A stretch of DNA of 64,000 nt from Billgrantia kenyensis (GCF_013697085.1 NZ_JACEFT010000002.1:124001-188000); one strand, 5' to 3'; positions 17,920-27,525 are shown, counted from the first letter of the stretch. The notes: generated by a model from the sequence alone, not told the origin. Numbers and translations are program-made.

Positions 17920-19131
17920 ATGACGGCGGTCAGCTCGCGTCAGGTGGACGTCGCCATCGTCGGCGGCGGGCTGGTTGGCGCCAGCCTGGCCTGTGCCCTG
18001 GCACCGCTGATCGAGCGCCATGGCCTGTCTGTGGCAGTGGTCGAAGTCGCTCCCATGCTCGATGTCGCGGCAACACCCTGGCAGCCCAGCTTCGATGCAC
18101 GCTCCAGTGCCATTGCCCAGGGCTCGGCGGAGCGTTTTCGTGCCATGGGGCTGTGGGACGCAATGGCCGAGCAGGCTGCGACGATCCAGCGCATCCACGT
18201 CAGCGAGAAGGGTCGCCTGGGCGTGACTCGACTGACTGCTGCCGAGCTCGGCCAGCCGGCGCTGGGTCATGTCATTCCCAATGCCTGGATTGGGCGTGTG
18301 CTGCATCGGCGTCTGGCCGAACTGCCCATCGAGTGGCACTGCCCCGCCAACGTGGAATCCATCGTTCCCGAGGGTGAAGGTTATCGACTCGCTCTCTCCA
18401 ATGGCTGTACGCTTCAGGCAGGCTTGGCGGTGCTGGCCGATGGCGGGCGCTCCGGGCTCAAGGAGCAGTTGGGTATTGCCAGCGATGCGACGCCGTACGA
18501 TCAGGTGGCGCTGATCGCCAACGTTGAGATGAGCCACCCGCACGATGGGGTCGCCTACGAGCGCTTCACCCGCGAAGGGCCCATTGCCTTGCTGCCGCTG
18601 CCGGGACAGCAGATGGCCTTGATCTGGACCCATGCCGTCGGGCGGGAAGCTGCCCGACTGGGGCTCGGGGACGGCGATTTTCTCGCTGAACTACAGCGTG
18701 CCTTCGGCGATCGCGCCGGACGTTTTCGCCGTGTCGGCAGTCGTCATGCCTATCCTCTGACCCTGGTGACGGCGCGTGAGGCGGTGCGGCCGGGCCTGGC
18801 GGTACTGGGCAATGCCGCCCATTCGCTCCACCCGGTGGCCGGACAGGGCTTCAATCTCGCCCTGCGTGGTGTGACCGACCTGGTGGCTGCGCTGGAGCAG
18901 GCGCTTGCCGAGGGCGAGCCGCTGGGTAGCATGCTGACCCTGCGTGACTTCGAGGCCAGGCGTATCGTCGACCGACATCAGGTAATTCGTTTCAGCGACG
19001 GCCTGGTACGCCTGTTCGGCATCGACAATGCCCTGCTGGCGCATGCACGAGCGGCCGGCCTGGTGGGGCTCAACCTTTGCGGTCCCCTGCGCCGCGGGCT
19101 GGCTCGCCGTGCCATGGGCCTGGAGCGCTGA
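17920..19131 (+). CDS. ubiH: 2-octaprenyl-6-methoxyphenol hydroxylase (ubiquinone synthesis)
   Basis: A 403-residue FAD monooxygenase of the UbiH/UbiF/COQ6 family, acting late in ubiquinone ring hydroxylation. The dinucleotide motif is VAIVGGGLVGASLA at about 11-24, and the FAD-pyrophosphate motif GNAAHSLHPVAGQGFNLALR lies near 303-322. FDARSSAIAQGS (near 58-69) is characteristic of this group. Assignment to UbiH over UbiF or UbiI rests on position after pepP and overall similarity. It has its own putative promoter 30 bp upstream, so it may be controlled separately from pepP. Confidence 0.9.
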   Translation: MTAVSSRQVDVAIVGGGLVGASLACALAPLIERHGLSVAVVEVAPMLDVAATPWQPSFDARSSAIAQGSAERFRAMGLWDAMAEQAATIQRIHVSEKGRLGVTRLTAAELGQPALGHVIPNAWIGRVLHRRLAELPIEWHCPANVESIVPEGEGYRLALSNGCTLQAGLAVLADGGRSGLKEQLGIASDATPYDQVALIANVEMSHPHDGVAYERFTREGPIALLPLPGQQMALIWTHAVGREAARLGLGDGDFLAELQRAFGDRAGRFRRVGSRHAYPLTLVTAREAVRPGLAVLGNAAHSLHPVAGQGFNLALRGVTDLVAALEQALAEGEPLGSMLTLRDFEARRIVDRHQVIRFSDGLVRLFGIDNALLAHARAAGLVGLNLCGPLRRGLARRAMGLER

Positions 19132-19209
19132 AGGCAGAGACCCAATGGATCAAAAATCCTGTGCCGCGGGAGAGTGGCATGGAATCAGCCAGTTACGAGA
19201 GAGCGAGCC

Positions 19210-20454
19210 ATGACGGAAACGGCACAGCCGATATCGCACTTCGAGGTCATCGTGGTCGGAGGCGGCATGGTAGGTGCCGCGCTGGGGGCGCTGGTGGGCC
19301 AGGCGGGAGTGGCCGTGGCCCTGCTCGATGCACGCCCCGAGCCGCTGGCGGCCGATGAGGTGGGCAAGGGCCAGCCGGCCATGCGGGTCAGCGCCCTGAC
19401 CCCGGTCTCCCAGCGCCTGCTGGAGCGGTTGGCCGTCTGGCCCTGGATGGCGGCGCGCCGGGTGACGCCCTATCGATATATGCAGGTGTGGGACAGCGAA
19501 GGTAGCGGTGAGGTCAACTTTTCCGCCGAACAGGCGGGTGTGCCGCTGCTCGGTCATATCGTCGAGAACGACGTGGTGCTTGCGGCGCTGGAGCGGCGCC
19601 TGGACGAGCTGCCCACGGTGACCGTTCAGCTGGGGTCCCGGGTGAACGCGCTGCATGAGGCCGCCGAGGGTTGCGTGGTGGAACTCGACGATGGCCGCCG
19701 CCTGTCGGCGCCGCTGGTGGTGGCGGCGGATGGCGCGCGCTCGCCGCTGCGCGAGATGGCGGGTATTGCCGTACGTGCCCGCGAGACGGGACATGTCGCG
19801 GTGGTCACGACGGTGCACACCGAACTCGAGCACGGTGGTGTGGCGCGCCAGGTATTTCGTGAGAGCGGTCCGCTGGCGTTCCTGCCGCTGACGGTGGAGG
19901 GCGACTCACGCTTCTGTTCGATCGTCTGGTCGACCTCGCCCGAGGAGGCCGAGAGGCTCACGGCGTTGGCGCCGGAGGCCCTGGCACATGAGCTGCAGAC
20001 GGCCTTCGAAGCGCGCCTGGGGGCAGTGACGGTCGTCGATCGGGCGCTGGCGGTGCCGCTGACCCAGCGGCATGCGGAGTGCTACACCAAGCCCGGCTTT
20101 GCCCTGGTGGGCGACGCGGCGCACAGCATTCATCCACTGGCAGGCCAGGGCGTGAACCTGGGACTCATGGATGTGGCGGTACTGGCCGAGGAGCTGGTCT
20201 CGGCGCGGCAGCGTGGCATCGGCCTGGGCGAGCCGCGAATACTGGAGCGTTACGCCAGGCGTCGGCGCGGTGACAATGCCGCCATGCTGGCACTGATGGA
20301 TGGTTTCCGCCTGCTGTTCGGCACGCCTAACCCTCTCGTCACGCTGACGCGCAATCTGGGGCTCTCCGGCGTCGACCGGCTGGTACCGATCAAGCGGCTG
20401 CTGATGTGCCAGGCAATCGGCGAGCGGGGGCGGCTGCCGGCATCCTGTCGCTGA
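19210..20454 (+). CDS. ubiI: UbiH/UbiF/VisC-family FAD hydroxylase (probable UbiI)
   Basis: A 414-residue flavoprotein paralogous to the preceding gene. It has VIVVGGGMVGAALGALVG near 13-30, GQPAMRVSALTPVS near 56-69 and GDAAHSIHPLAGQGVNLGLM near 301-320. In E. coli the second hydroxylase in this cluster, VisC/UbiI, performs C5 hydroxylation; that function is inferred by synteny. I chose ATG 19210 because the conserved fold starts there; the 12 extra upstream residues lack a counterpart. It is convergent with ctpA, 33 bp away. Confidence 0.88.
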   Translation: MTETAQPISHFEVIVVGGGMVGAALGALVGQAGVAVALLDARPEPLAADEVGKGQPAMRVSALTPVSQRLLERLAVWPWMAARRVTPYRYMQVWDSEGSGEVNFSAEQAGVPLLGHIVENDVVLAALERRLDELPTVTVQLGSRVNALHEAAEGCVVELDDGRRLSAPLVVAADGARSPLREMAGIAVRARETGHVAVVTTVHTELEHGGVARQVFRESGPLAFLPLTVEGDSRFCSIVWSTSPEEAERLTALAPEALAHELQTAFEARLGAVTVVDRALAVPLTQRHAECYTKPGFALVGDAAHSIHPLAGQGVNLGLMDVAVLAEELVSARQRGIGLGEPRILERYARRRRGDNAAMLALMDGFRLLFGTPNPLVTLTRNLGLSGVDRLVPIKRLLMCQAIGERGRLPASCR

Positions 20455-20490
20455 CGCTGTGTGCCGGCAGTGAGCCGAGACGCAGCGTCA
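20452..20490. terminator. Possible bidirectional hairpin between ubiI and ctpA
   Basis: TGACGCTG (20452-20459) pairs with CAGCGTCA (20483-20490), and the stem can extend by one wobble and one GC pair. It spans both convergent stop codons. No T-tract follows on either strand, so a terminator role is only suggested. Confidence 0.3.
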
Positions 20491-21771
20491 GCGGTCGCGC
20501 CGATCCAGGACGTTGAGCGCCTTGAGCAGATTGAGCGCTTCGCCGAGCTGGTAATCCTCACGCAGGCGCTCGGCCATGGCGGCGGAGACACGTGGCTCGC
20601 TGCGTGAACGCAGGTGCCCTTCCAGGTCGGCTTCGCGCAGCTGGCGGCTGCTCTCGGTCACTTCGAGCCGGCCGCGCTCGACCCTGACATCGGGCTCGAT
20701 ACCCAGCGCCTGGATCGAGCGTCCGTCCGGCGTGTAGTAAAGCGCCGTGGTCAGCTTGAGTCCTTCGCCGTTACCCAGCGGCATGACCTGCTGCACCGAG
20801 CCCTTGCCAAAGCTTTCGGTGCCCATGATCACCGCGCGTCGCTGGTCCTGCAGTGCGCCTGCCACGATTTCTGCGGCGGAGGCGCTGCCGCCGTTGATCA
20901 GCACGACAAGGGGCACGTCCGGGGCGGCCGTCTCTCGACCAGCGGAAAACTCCATCTGGGTGTCGGGCAGGCGCCCCTCGGTGTACACCACCAGGCCACT
21001 GTCGAGGAACGCATCGGCCACGGCTACCGCGGCCTGCAGCACACCGCCGGGGTTGTTGCGCAGATCCAGCACCAGGCCCTGCAGGGCACCGTCGCGCTCC
21101 ATGCGGCGGATGGCGGCATTGACCTGCTCGCCGGTGCGGCTCTGGAACTGGCTGACCCGCAGGTAGCCATAGCCTGGCTCCAGCATCTCGCTGCGTACGC
21201 TCTCGGTGCGGATGATCTCGCGGGTGAGGGTGACTTCCAGCGCATCCTCTTCGCCGCTGCGCAGGATCATCAGCTCGATCTGGCTGCCGGGCTCGCCGCG
21301 CATCAGGTTGACCGATTCCTGCAGCGACAGCCGTTCGGTGGAGGAGCCGTCGATTTCCAGGATCACGTCGCGCGCTTGCAGGCCGGCGCGGGAGGCTGGA
21401 GTGTCGTCGATCGGCGTGATGATGGTCAGGCGTCCCTCCTCGAGGCCGACCTCGATGCCGATGCCGCCGAACTCGCCTTCGGTAGACTCCCGCAGGCTCT
21501 GGAATTCGCGCCGGTCGAGGTAGGCGGAGTGCGGGTCCAGCTCACTGAGCATGCCGCGCATGGCGTTGCGCAGCAGGGTGCTGTCGTCGACCTCATCCAC
21601 GTAGGCCCGCTTGATCCGCTCGAACACCTCGGCAAAGGTCTGGATGTCCTCCAGCGGCAGCGTGTCGGCGTCCGGAGTCGCCTGGGCCGCGACAGGCGGT
21701 GAGGCGAGTCCCAGCGTCAGCAGCGCGGCGGCGAGCAGGGTGGGCAGTCGGCGGATGGAACGGAAAGACAT
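20488..21771 (-). CDS. ctpA: Periplasmic C-terminal processing protease, S41 family
   Basis: A 427-residue S41 peptidase with a Sec signal peptide (about residues 1-30, cleavage after VAAQ). A PDZ domain (about 100-185) is followed by the Ser/Lys protease core. The dyad is S298 in NGGSASAAE and K323 in ESFGKGSVQQ, with Q327 at the spacing known from CtpB. Such proteases trim C-terminal tails of envelope proteins and, in Pseudomonas, degrade peptidoglycan hydrolases with an adaptor. It is the third gene of a gpmI-envC-ctpA unit, close to EnvC, which activates such hydrolases. ATG 21771 gives a proper signal sequence. Confidence 0.93.
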   Translation of the reverse strand: MSFRSIRRLPTLLAAALLTLGLASPPVAAQATPDADTLPLEDIQTFAEVFERIKRAYVDEVDDSTLLRNAMRGMLSELDPHSAYLDRREFQSLRESTEGEFGGIGIEVGLEEGRLTIITPIDDTPASRAGLQARDVILEIDGSSTERLSLQESVNLMRGEPGSQIELMILRSGEEDALEVTLTREIIRTESVRSEMLEPGYGYLRVSQFQSRTGEQVNAAIRRMERDGALQGLVLDLRNNPGGVLQAAVAVADAFLDSGLVVYTEGRLPDTQMEFSAGRETAAPDVPLVVLINGGSASAAEIVAGALQDQRRAVIMGTESFGKGSVQQVMPLGNGEGLKLTTALYYTPDGRSIQALGIEPDVRVERGRLEVTESSRQLREADLEGHLRSRSEPRVSAAMAERLREDYQLGEALNLLKALNVLDRRDR

Positions 21772-21845
21772 GCGAACTCCGCGGTTGCGAGGCGAGGCAG
21801 TCCAGCATAGCCCGACGGCCTGGAGTTGTGAAATCCCTGTCATCG

Positions 21846-23021
21846 TCATCTCCGTGCGATCCAGGCCTGGGGGTCGATGGGGTCGCCGTTGCGGCGCACC
21901 TCGAAGTAGAGCGCCGCCGTGGTGTGGCCACCGCTGTTGCCCACCGCCCCCAGCGTGTCGCCGCCCGAGACCGCCTGGCCAACGGTGGCGTCGAAGCGCT
22001 GCAGGTGGGCATACAGGGTCATGACGTTATCGCCGTGGTCGATGATCAGCAAGTTGCCGAAGCCGCGCATCCAGTCGGCAAAGACCACGCGCCCGGCATG
22101 CACTGCCTTGACCGGGGTGCCCTCGCTGGCTTCGATCAGGATGCCGTTGTAGTGCACGCCGTCGTCGCGCCGATAGCGCGAGGCCACGTTACCCTGAACC
22201 GGCCAGGGCAGGTCGCCCTGGGTGCGTTCGATGGCAGTGGAGGGCGGCGGGCGCTCCAACCTGGCGAGTTCCTCGCGCACCTGCTCGAGCATGCGCTCCG
22301 CGTCGCTGCGGTCGCGATTCAGGCGCTCCAGACGCGACTGCTCGTCGCTATAGCGTGCACCGAGATCCGCCACCAGGCTCTCACGCTCGGCCATGCGCTT
22401 GGCGAGATCGCTGCTACGGGTTGCCAGCTCGTCGGCAAGGGTATCCATCCGCTCGTCGCGTGCCTGCAACTCACGGCGGTTCTCGCTCAGCTCGGTATCA
22501 AGCCGGGCGATGTCATCGAGGCGTTCGTTGCGCGCCCGGGCCAGATGGTTGAGGTAGGCCTGCAGGCGGTCGAGCCGGGCCGGGTCGTCCTGGTTGAGCA
22601 GCAGCTTGAGCTGCGGCGTGTGGCCCAGCCGGTACAGGGCGTCGAGCTGGACGTTGAGCATCTCGACCTGCTCGGCACGCTCAGTCTGCAGCTCGCTGCG
22701 AGCAGCCTCGAGGGCAGCGATCTCGTCGCCTAGGCGCCGTCGATCGGCCTGTATTTCATCCAGCCGGCGGTGCGTTTCGGCAAGCTCGGTCTCGACCTGG
22801 CGCAGCTCGCGGCTGGCCTCGTCCTGGGCCTCGCGGGTCTGGCCCAGGCGGCGGCTGAGTCCCTGGATCTCGCTGCCGATGGCGTCGAGGCGCTCGCGTG
22901 CCTCGCGCTCGCTGGGCTGGGCCTGCGAGCTGCCCAGCCCGGGCCCGAGCATGGCCAGGCCCGGCAGCAGGAGCAGGGCCGCCAGCAGGACCCGGGGCGA
23001 ATGCTGGCGGAATCGGTTCAT
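21846..23021 (-). CDS. envC: Murein hydrolase activator EnvC
   Basis: A 391-residue periplasmic protein with a signal peptide (about 1-35), a long coiled coil (about 37-250) and a C-terminal LytM/M23 domain (about 275-390). The LytM site is degenerate. VHYNGILIEASEGTPVKA has Leu in place of the metal-binding Asp, and ALYFEVRRNGDPIDP has Tyr where active enzymes have the HxH histidine, as in E. coli EnvC. It therefore activates AmiA/AmiB amidases at the septum rather than cleaving peptidoglycan itself. gpmI lies 25 bp upstream and ctpA downstream on the same strand. Confidence 0.93.
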   Translation of the reverse strand: MNRFRQHSPRVLLAALLLLPGLAMLGPGLGSSQAQPSEREARERLDAIGSEIQGLSRRLGQTREAQDEASRELRQVETELAETHRRLDEIQADRRRLGDEIAALEAARSELQTERAEQVEMLNVQLDALYRLGHTPQLKLLLNQDDPARLDRLQAYLNHLARARNERLDDIARLDTELSENRRELQARDERMDTLADELATRSSDLAKRMAERESLVADLGARYSDEQSRLERLNRDRSDAERMLEQVREELARLERPPPSTAIERTQGDLPWPVQGNVASRYRRDDGVHYNGILIEASEGTPVKAVHAGRVVFADWMRGFGNLLIIDHGDNVMTLYAHLQRFDATVGQAVSGGDTLGAVGNSGGHTTAALYFEVRRNGDPIDPQAWIARR

Positions 23022-23046
23022 GGCCGGGATGGCTCGTGAAGGGTGG

Positions 23047-24615
23047 TCATGCCGGTTCGATCAGTACCCGACCGCTCATCTCCTCGGGAATCGGCTGCTT
23101 CATCATCGTCAGCAGCGTCGGCGCGATGTCGCACAGGCGGCCGTCATCCAGCAGCCGGACGGAGTCGGGGCCGACGTAGATCAGCGGTACCTCGAAGGTG
23201 GTGTGGGCGGTCTGGGCCACGCCGGTATCGGGGTTGACCATCTGCTCGGCATTGCCGTGGTCGGCGGTGACCAGGCAGGCGCCACCGGCGCGCTCGATGG
23301 CCTCCACCACGCGGCCAACGCAGGCGTCGACTGCCTCGATGGCCTTCACCGCGGCGCTGAAGTCGCCGGTATGGCCGACCATGTCGCCGTTGGCGTAGTT
23401 GCACACGATCAGGTCGTAATCGCCCGAGTCGATCGCCTCCACCAGGCGGTCGGTGACTTCCACGGCGCTCATCTCGGGCTTCTCGTCGTAGGTCTTGACC
23501 TCCTGCGGCGAGGGCACCAGGATCCGGGTCTCGCCCTCGAACTCGGCCTCACGCCCGCCGGAGAAGAAGAAGGTAACGTGGGCATACTTCTCGGTCTCGG
23601 CGATGCGCAGCTGGGTCAGGCCGCGTTGCTCCATCACCTCGCCCAGGGTGTTGTGCAGGTCCGCCGGCGGGAAAGCGGCCGGCGCCGGGATGTCGGCGGC
23701 GTACTGGGTCAGTGTGACCAGGCTGCCGCCGGCCAATTGGGGGCGTACGCGGCGCGCGAAGCCGTCGAAGCCATCCTCGACGAAGGCGCGGGTCAGCTCG
23801 CGGGCGCGGTCGGCGCGAAAGTTCATGAAGATGGCGGCATCGCCGTCGTCGATGGTTGCCGGTCCCTCGCCGTTACGCACCACGGTGGCGGCGACGAATT
23901 CGTCGTTCTCGCCGCGATCGTAGGCCGCGCGCAGGCCCTCCTCGGCGCTGGTGGCTTCATACTCGCCGAGGCCCTCGGTAAGCAGACGGTAGGCCTTCTC
24001 CACGCGATCCCAGCGGTTATCGCGATCCATGGCGAAGTAGCGGCCCACGATAGAGGCGACGAAGCCATTGTCGGCGCCGACCAGCTCCGAGAGCCGGGCG
24101 TTGGTGCGCTCGATGGAAGGCAGAGCGCTGCGCGGCGGCATGTCGCGGCCGTCGAGGAAGCCGTGCACATAGATGCGCTGGGCACCGCGTCGGGCGGCCA
24201 GTTCGGCCATGGCCAGGATGTGATCCTCGTGGCTGTGCACGCCGCCGGGCGAAAGCAGGCCCAGCAGGTGCACGGCGCGGCCGGCGCTCACGGCGGCGTC
24301 GATGGCGTCGGTCAGCTCGGCGATGACGTCGAGATCGCCATCCTCGATCGCCTTCGAGATACGCGTGAGCTCCTGGTAGACGACCCGGCCTGCCCCCAGG
24401 TTCATGTGACCGACCTCGGAATTGCCCATCTGCCCCTCGGGCAGGCCCACGTACTTGCCGTCGGTGTGCAGCAGGGCGTGGGGCTGCTGCTGCCACAGGC
24501 GATCCATGTTCGGGGTGTGTGCGGCAGCCACGGCGTTATCGGTGGGGTCGGGGTTGTGGCCGTAGCCGTCGAGAATGATCAGGGCAACGGGGCGCGGAGG
24601 TGTCTCGGTCGTCAT
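23047..24615 (-). CDS. gpmI: 2,3-bisphosphoglycerate-independent phosphoglycerate mutase
   Basis: A 522-residue cofactor-independent mutase of the alkaline-phosphatase superfamily, interconverting 3- and 2-phosphoglycerate in glycolysis. Asp16 in [10 protein letters not shown] binds manganese, and the phosphoserine nucleophile is S66 in [31 protein letters not shown] near 116-133 and the C-terminal [12 protein letters not shown] carry further metal ligands. It is first in the gpmI-envC-ctpA unit, an order shared with many gammaproteobacteria. A candidate promoter lies about 170 bp upstream. Confidence 0.97.
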   Translation of the reverse strand: MTTETPPRPVALIILDGYGHNPDPTDNAVAAAHTPNMDRLWQQQPHALLHTDGKYVGLPEGQMGNSEVGHMNLGAGRVVYQELTRISKAIEDGDLDVIAELTDAIDAAVSAGRAVHLLGLLSPGGVHSHEDHILAMAELAARRGAQRIYVHGFLDGRDMPPRSALPSIERTNARLSELVGADNGFVASIVGRYFAMDRDNRWDRVEKAYRLLTEGLGEYEATSAEEGLRAAYDRGENDEFVAATVVRNGEGPATIDDGDAAIFMNFRADRARELTRAFVEDGFDGFARRVRPQLAGGSLVTLTQYAADIPAPAAFPPADLHNTLGEVMEQRGLTQLRIAETEKYAHVTFFFSGGREAEFEGETRILVPSPQEVKTYDEKPEMSAVEVTDRLVEAIDSGDYDLIVCNYANGDMVGHTGDFSAAVKAIEAVDACVGRVVEAIERAGGACLVTADHGNAEQMVNPDTGVAQTAHTTFEVPLIYVGPDSVRLLDDGRLCDIAPTLLTMMKQPIPEEMSGRVLIEPA

Positions 24616-24937
24616 GGGGATCGTGGGCCTCTTGATCGAAATGGGCGCGACATCGGGCCGTCCGGGAGGCTGCCCGCGCCGGTTGGCTTCCTGGCGATGG
24701 CGCGGCGGCGGGCTCCAGCGTCGATTTCAGGCCGTTCGGGACAGGCTCCTGGACGACGGGGGTCGCGACTTGTGTCGGCTTGCGGCATCATAACGCACGG
24801 TCGGGCGAGCGTCATGGTTCCGACATGCCGCCGAGAGGCATGCCGCGGGCTCTTGCCGCATGGTGTATACTCTCGCCTTCCGGGTGCCCTACCCTACCGA
24901 TATTGTCGCTATTTCCGAAAAAGAGTGTGCCGGACTC
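24616..24937. other. 322-bp divergent intergenic region gpmI/yibN
   Basis: No gene is evident here. On the minus strand it holds the candidate gpmI promoter. On the plus strand TATACT (24866-24871) is a plausible -10 box for the yibN-secB unit, but no acceptable -35 stands 16-18 bp upstream. The leader before yibN would be about 60 nt. No terminator or repeat was recognised. Confidence 0.5.
24787..24815 (-). promoter_or_regulatory. Candidate sigma-70 promoter for gpmI-envC-ctpA
   Basis: On the minus strand, ATGACG (24815-24810; four of six) and TATGAT (24792-24787; five of six) are 17 bp apart. The transcript would carry a leader of about 165 nt before the gpmI ATG. Confidence 0.45.
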
Positions 24938-25360
24938 ATGATCGATCAGCTGTTCGAATTCGTGCAGAATCACCCCCTTCTGGTGGGCGCTTTTCTCATG
25001 GTGCTTACCGCCTGGATCATCTATGAGGTCCGTAACAGTGCCGCCAGCGGCGTGACCTCCAGCGAGGCAACCCAGCTGATAAACCGCGAGGACGCCGTCG
25101 TGGTGGATACCCGGGAGACGGGTGACTTCAAGGCCGGTCATATCGCCGGGGCGCTCAACATCCCCCAGAGCAAGATCGATGATCGCATGAAGGAGCTGGA
25201 GAAGCAGAAGGAGAAGCCGATCATCGTGGTCTGCAAGAGCGGTCAATCTGCCGGCGTCACCGTGGCCAAGCTGGCCAAGGCCGGCTTCTCCCGGGTCTTC
25301 AAGCTCAAGGGCGGCATGATGCAGTGGCAGGGCGATGGCCTGCCGGTGGTCAAGAAATAG
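24938..25360 (+). CDS. yibN: Membrane-anchored rhodanese-like protein YibN
   Basis: A 140-residue protein with one N-terminal membrane span (about 13-30) and a rhodanese domain (about 40-138). The candidate catalytic cysteine is C99 in VVCKSGQSAG, so unlike E. coli YibN, which lacks the active-site loop cysteine at this point, it may be an active sulfurtransferase. ATG 24938 is chosen because the family begins with a short hydrophilic segment followed by the anchor; upstream codons are open but unconserved. secB follows 41 bp downstream, the usual yibN-secB order. The physiological substrate is unknown. Confidence 0.88.
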   Translation: MIDQLFEFVQNHPLLVGAFLMVLTAWIIYEVRNSAASGVTSSEATQLINREDAVVVDTRETGDFKAGHIAGALNIPQSKIDDRMKELEKQKEKPIIVVCKSGQSAGVTVAKLAKAGFSRVFKLKGGMMQWQGDGLPVVKK

Positions 25361-25401
25361 CCAATACACAAGACGCAAGAACGCAAAAAGGAAGCTTTCC
25401 C

Positions 25402-25926
25402 ATGGCCGAAGAGAACAGCCAGAACGCTGCCGGCGGCAACCAGGCCGCGGCAGATCAGCAGAAGCAGCAGCTCCAGTTCGCCGTGCAGCGCATCTATGTC
25501 AAGGACATCTCCTTCGAGGCGCCCAACTCCCCGGCGGTCTTCCAGCAGCCGTTCAAGCCCAAGGTGGGTCTGGACCTGAACACCAGCAGCCGCAAGGTGG
25601 GTGATGACCTCTACGAGGTGGCGATCAAGGTCACTGCCCAGGTCCGCCACAGCGAAGAGGGCACCACTTCCTTCCTCGCCGAGATCGAACAGGCCGGCCT
25701 GTTCCGTATCAGCGGCATCGAGGGCGCACAGCTCGAACACACCCTGGGTGCCTTCTGCCCCAACGTGCTGTTCCCCTACGCCCGCGAGTGCATCGACAAC
25801 CTGGTCAACCGCGGCGGTTTCCCGCCCCTGATGCTGGCGCCGGTCAACTTCGAGGCGATCTACGCCCAGAAGAAGAAGCGCGAGGCCGAGCAGGCCCAGC
25901 AGCAGGGCGAGCAGACCACCCAGTAA
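25402..25926 (+). CDS. secB: Protein-export chaperone SecB
   Basis: A 174-residue cytosolic tetrameric chaperone that keeps preproteins unfolded and passes them to SecA. Conserved stretches include FAVQRIYVKDISFEAPNSP (near 28-46), EVAIKVTAQVR (near 72-82) and the signature TLGAFCPNVLFPYARECIDN (near 114-133), followed by FPPLMLAPVNFEAIYAQ. The N- and C-terminal extensions are rich in Gln, Ala and Glu. ATG 25402 has AAAAGGAAG upstream. Confidence 0.97.
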   Translation: MAEENSQNAAGGNQAAADQQKQQLQFAVQRIYVKDISFEAPNSPAVFQQPFKPKVGLDLNTSSRKVGDDLYEVAIKVTAQVRHSEEGTTSFLAEIEQAGLFRISGIEGAQLEHTLGAFCPNVLFPYARECIDNLVNRGGFPPLMLAPVNFEAIYAQKKKREAEQAQQQGEQTTQ

Positions 25927-25945
25927 GGGCTGTCCGCTGGCCGTG

Positions 25946-26680
25946 ATGAGCATCAAGAAAGCGCCGCGCATCCACGTCGCCGCCGACTTCACCGTCGGCG
26001 GCGACGTCGTTCTGCCCGAAGGGCCGGCACGCCATGTGGCGCGGGTGCTGCGCCTGGGCGAGGGCGCGCCCCTGATCCTGTTCGACGGCGCCGGCCGCGA
26101 GGCCCGGGCGCGACTCGTCGAGGCCGGCCGCAAGCAGGTGGTGGCGCGCATCGAGGCGGTCGAGGCGGGCCGCGGCGAGTCGCCGCTGGCGGTGCACCTG
26201 GGGCAGGCGATCTCCAAGGGCGATCGCATGGACTACGCCATCCAGAAGGCCGTCGAGCTGGGCGTGGCCGCCATCACCCCGCTCTACAGCGAGCACGGCG
26301 ACGTGCGCCTCAAGGGCGAGCGTGAGGCAAAGAAGCAGGCTCACTGGCAGGCGGTGGCCGCCAGCGCCTGCGAGCAGTGCGGCCGCGCCGTGGTGCCGAC
26401 CGTCCATCCCCCCGCCGGCCTGACCCAGTGGCTCGCCGAGCGCAGCGAGGCGCTGCGGCTGGTGCTGCACCCCGCAGCTGCAGGCGCCCTCGAGCGCCGT
26501 GAGGCGCCCGCCGATGCCGCCCTGCTGATCGGCCCCGAGGGCGGGCTGGCCGAGACCGAGGTCGAGGCCGCCATGGCGGCAGGCTTCTCTCCGCTCTCGC
26601 TCGGTCCGCGCATCCTGCGCACCGAAACCGCCCCGGTGGTGGCGCTCACGCTGCTGCAGTATCGCTTCGGCGACCTGTGA
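25946..26680 (+). CDS. rsmE: 16S rRNA (uracil1498-N3)-methyltransferase
   Basis: A 244-residue SPOUT methyltransferase that modifies U1498 of 16S rRNA using S-adenosylmethionine. It has an N-terminal PUA-like domain (about 1-70) and a C-terminal knotted domain with LGQAISKGDRMDYAIQKAVELG (starting near 79), LLIGPEGGLAETEVEAA (near 193-209) and LGPRILRTETAPVVALTLLQ near the end. Start choice is between GTG 25943 and ATG 25946; ATG is preferred. It lies 19 bp after secB and probably forms part of the same transcript. Confidence 0.94.
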   Translation: MSIKKAPRIHVAADFTVGGDVVLPEGPARHVARVLRLGEGAPLILFDGAGREARARLVEAGRKQVVARIEAVEAGRGESPLAVHLGQAISKGDRMDYAIQKAVELGVAAITPLYSEHGDVRLKGEREAKKQAHWQAVAASACEQCGRAVVPTVHPPAGLTQWLAERSEALRLVLHPAAAGALERREAPADAALLIGPEGGLAETEVEAAMAAGFSPLSLGPRILRTETAPVVALTLLQYRFGDL

Positions 26681-26744
26681 CCCTGCGCTTGCTCATGCCC
26701 CGGCAAGCGCCATAATGAAGCGCAAATCGACGTGGAGTTCCATT

Positions 26745-27506
26745 ATGGCCTCTTCCCCCAGCGACCGTCGCCAGGGTCACCCACCCGTTTCACGGCCCTC
26801 ATCGAGCGGCCCGCGTGAACGCCGGCCACGTGCCCCCAGGGCGCAGGTGGGCGAGGTGGCCTATCTGGAGGTGGTCACGGTCAACGAGACCGGCGCCTTC
26901 CTCGACTGGGGCCATCCACGGGACGTGCTGCTGCCCTTCGGCGAGCAGCGCTTTCGGCCCACGCCGGGCAAGCGGGTGCTGGTGCGGCTCTACGAGGATC
27001 AGCAGGGGCGTCCGGTGGCCTCGCAGAAGCTCGACCGCTTCGTGCAGGACGAGGCGACGGGGCTGGTGCCGGGCGACGAAGTGGAGCTCATCGTCGCCGA
27101 CGCCACCGATCTCGGCTACAAGGCGGTGGTGAACCACCGCTACTGGGGGCTGCTCTATCGCGACGACGTCACCCGGCCGCTGCGTCGCGGGCAGCGCACT
27201 CAGGGCTACGTCAAACGGGTGCGCGACGACGGTCGACTCGACCTGTCGCTGCTGCCGCCGGGGGCGGCGCGCCTCGACGTGGTGGGCGAACAGGTGCTCA
27301 AGGCGCTGCGTGAAAGCGGCGGCTACCTGCCCCTGAGCGACAAGAGCGATGCCGCCGAGATCAAGTCGCGCCTGGGGGTGAGCAAGAACGCCTTCAAGCA
27401 GGCCATCGGGCGGCTCTACAAACGCCGCCTGATCGTCATCGAGGCCCACGGCATCCGGCTGGCGCCGGGGGCCACTGCAGATCCGGCCCGAGTTCGGGTT
27501 GATTGA
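26745..27506 (+). CDS. S1-like RNA-binding protein, CvfB/YitL family
   Basis: A 253-residue protein with a basic, Ser/Pro-rich N-terminus (about 1-35) followed by S1-type OB folds (VGEVAYLEVVTVNETGAFLDW begins the first, near residue 36) and a C-terminal winged-helix-like domain (VGEQVLKALRESGGYLPLSDKS onward). Staphylococcal CvfB is the named family member, an RNA-binding virulence regulator; the role in gammaproteobacteria is not established. ATG 26745 has GGAG seven bases upstream. It converges on the VOC gene six bases away. Confidence 0.85.
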   Translation: MASSPSDRRQGHPPVSRPSSSGPRERRPRAPRAQVGEVAYLEVVTVNETGAFLDWGHPRDVLLPFGEQRFRPTPGKRVLVRLYEDQQGRPVASQKLDRFVQDEATGLVPGDEVELIVADATDLGYKAVVNHRYWGLLYRDDVTRPLRRGQRTQGYVKRVRDDGRLDLSLLPPGAARLDVVGEQVLKALRESGGYLPLSDKSDAAEIKSRLGVSKNAFKQAIGRLYKRRLIVIEAHGIRLAPGATADPARVRVD

Positions 27507-27507
27507 G

Positions 27508-27525
27508 GCGCTCAGTCGAGCGCCT
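27508..27525. terminator. Small hairpin at convergent gene ends
   Basis: GGCGCTC (27508-27514) pairs perfectly with GAGCGCC (27519-27525) around AGTC. It lies at the ends of the convergent cvfB-like and VOC genes. Only two T residues follow on the plus strand, so any terminator function is weak. Confidence 0.3.

Noticed and set aside
24637..24652. TTGAT half-site resembling an FNR box upstream of yibN
   Set aside because: The second half-site is absent (TTGATCGAAATGGG).
22594..25026. 810-codon open frame on the plus strand
   Set aside because: It lies antisense to envC and gpmI, whose motifs are complete. Its composition is that of a GC-rich shadow and it has no recognisable domain.
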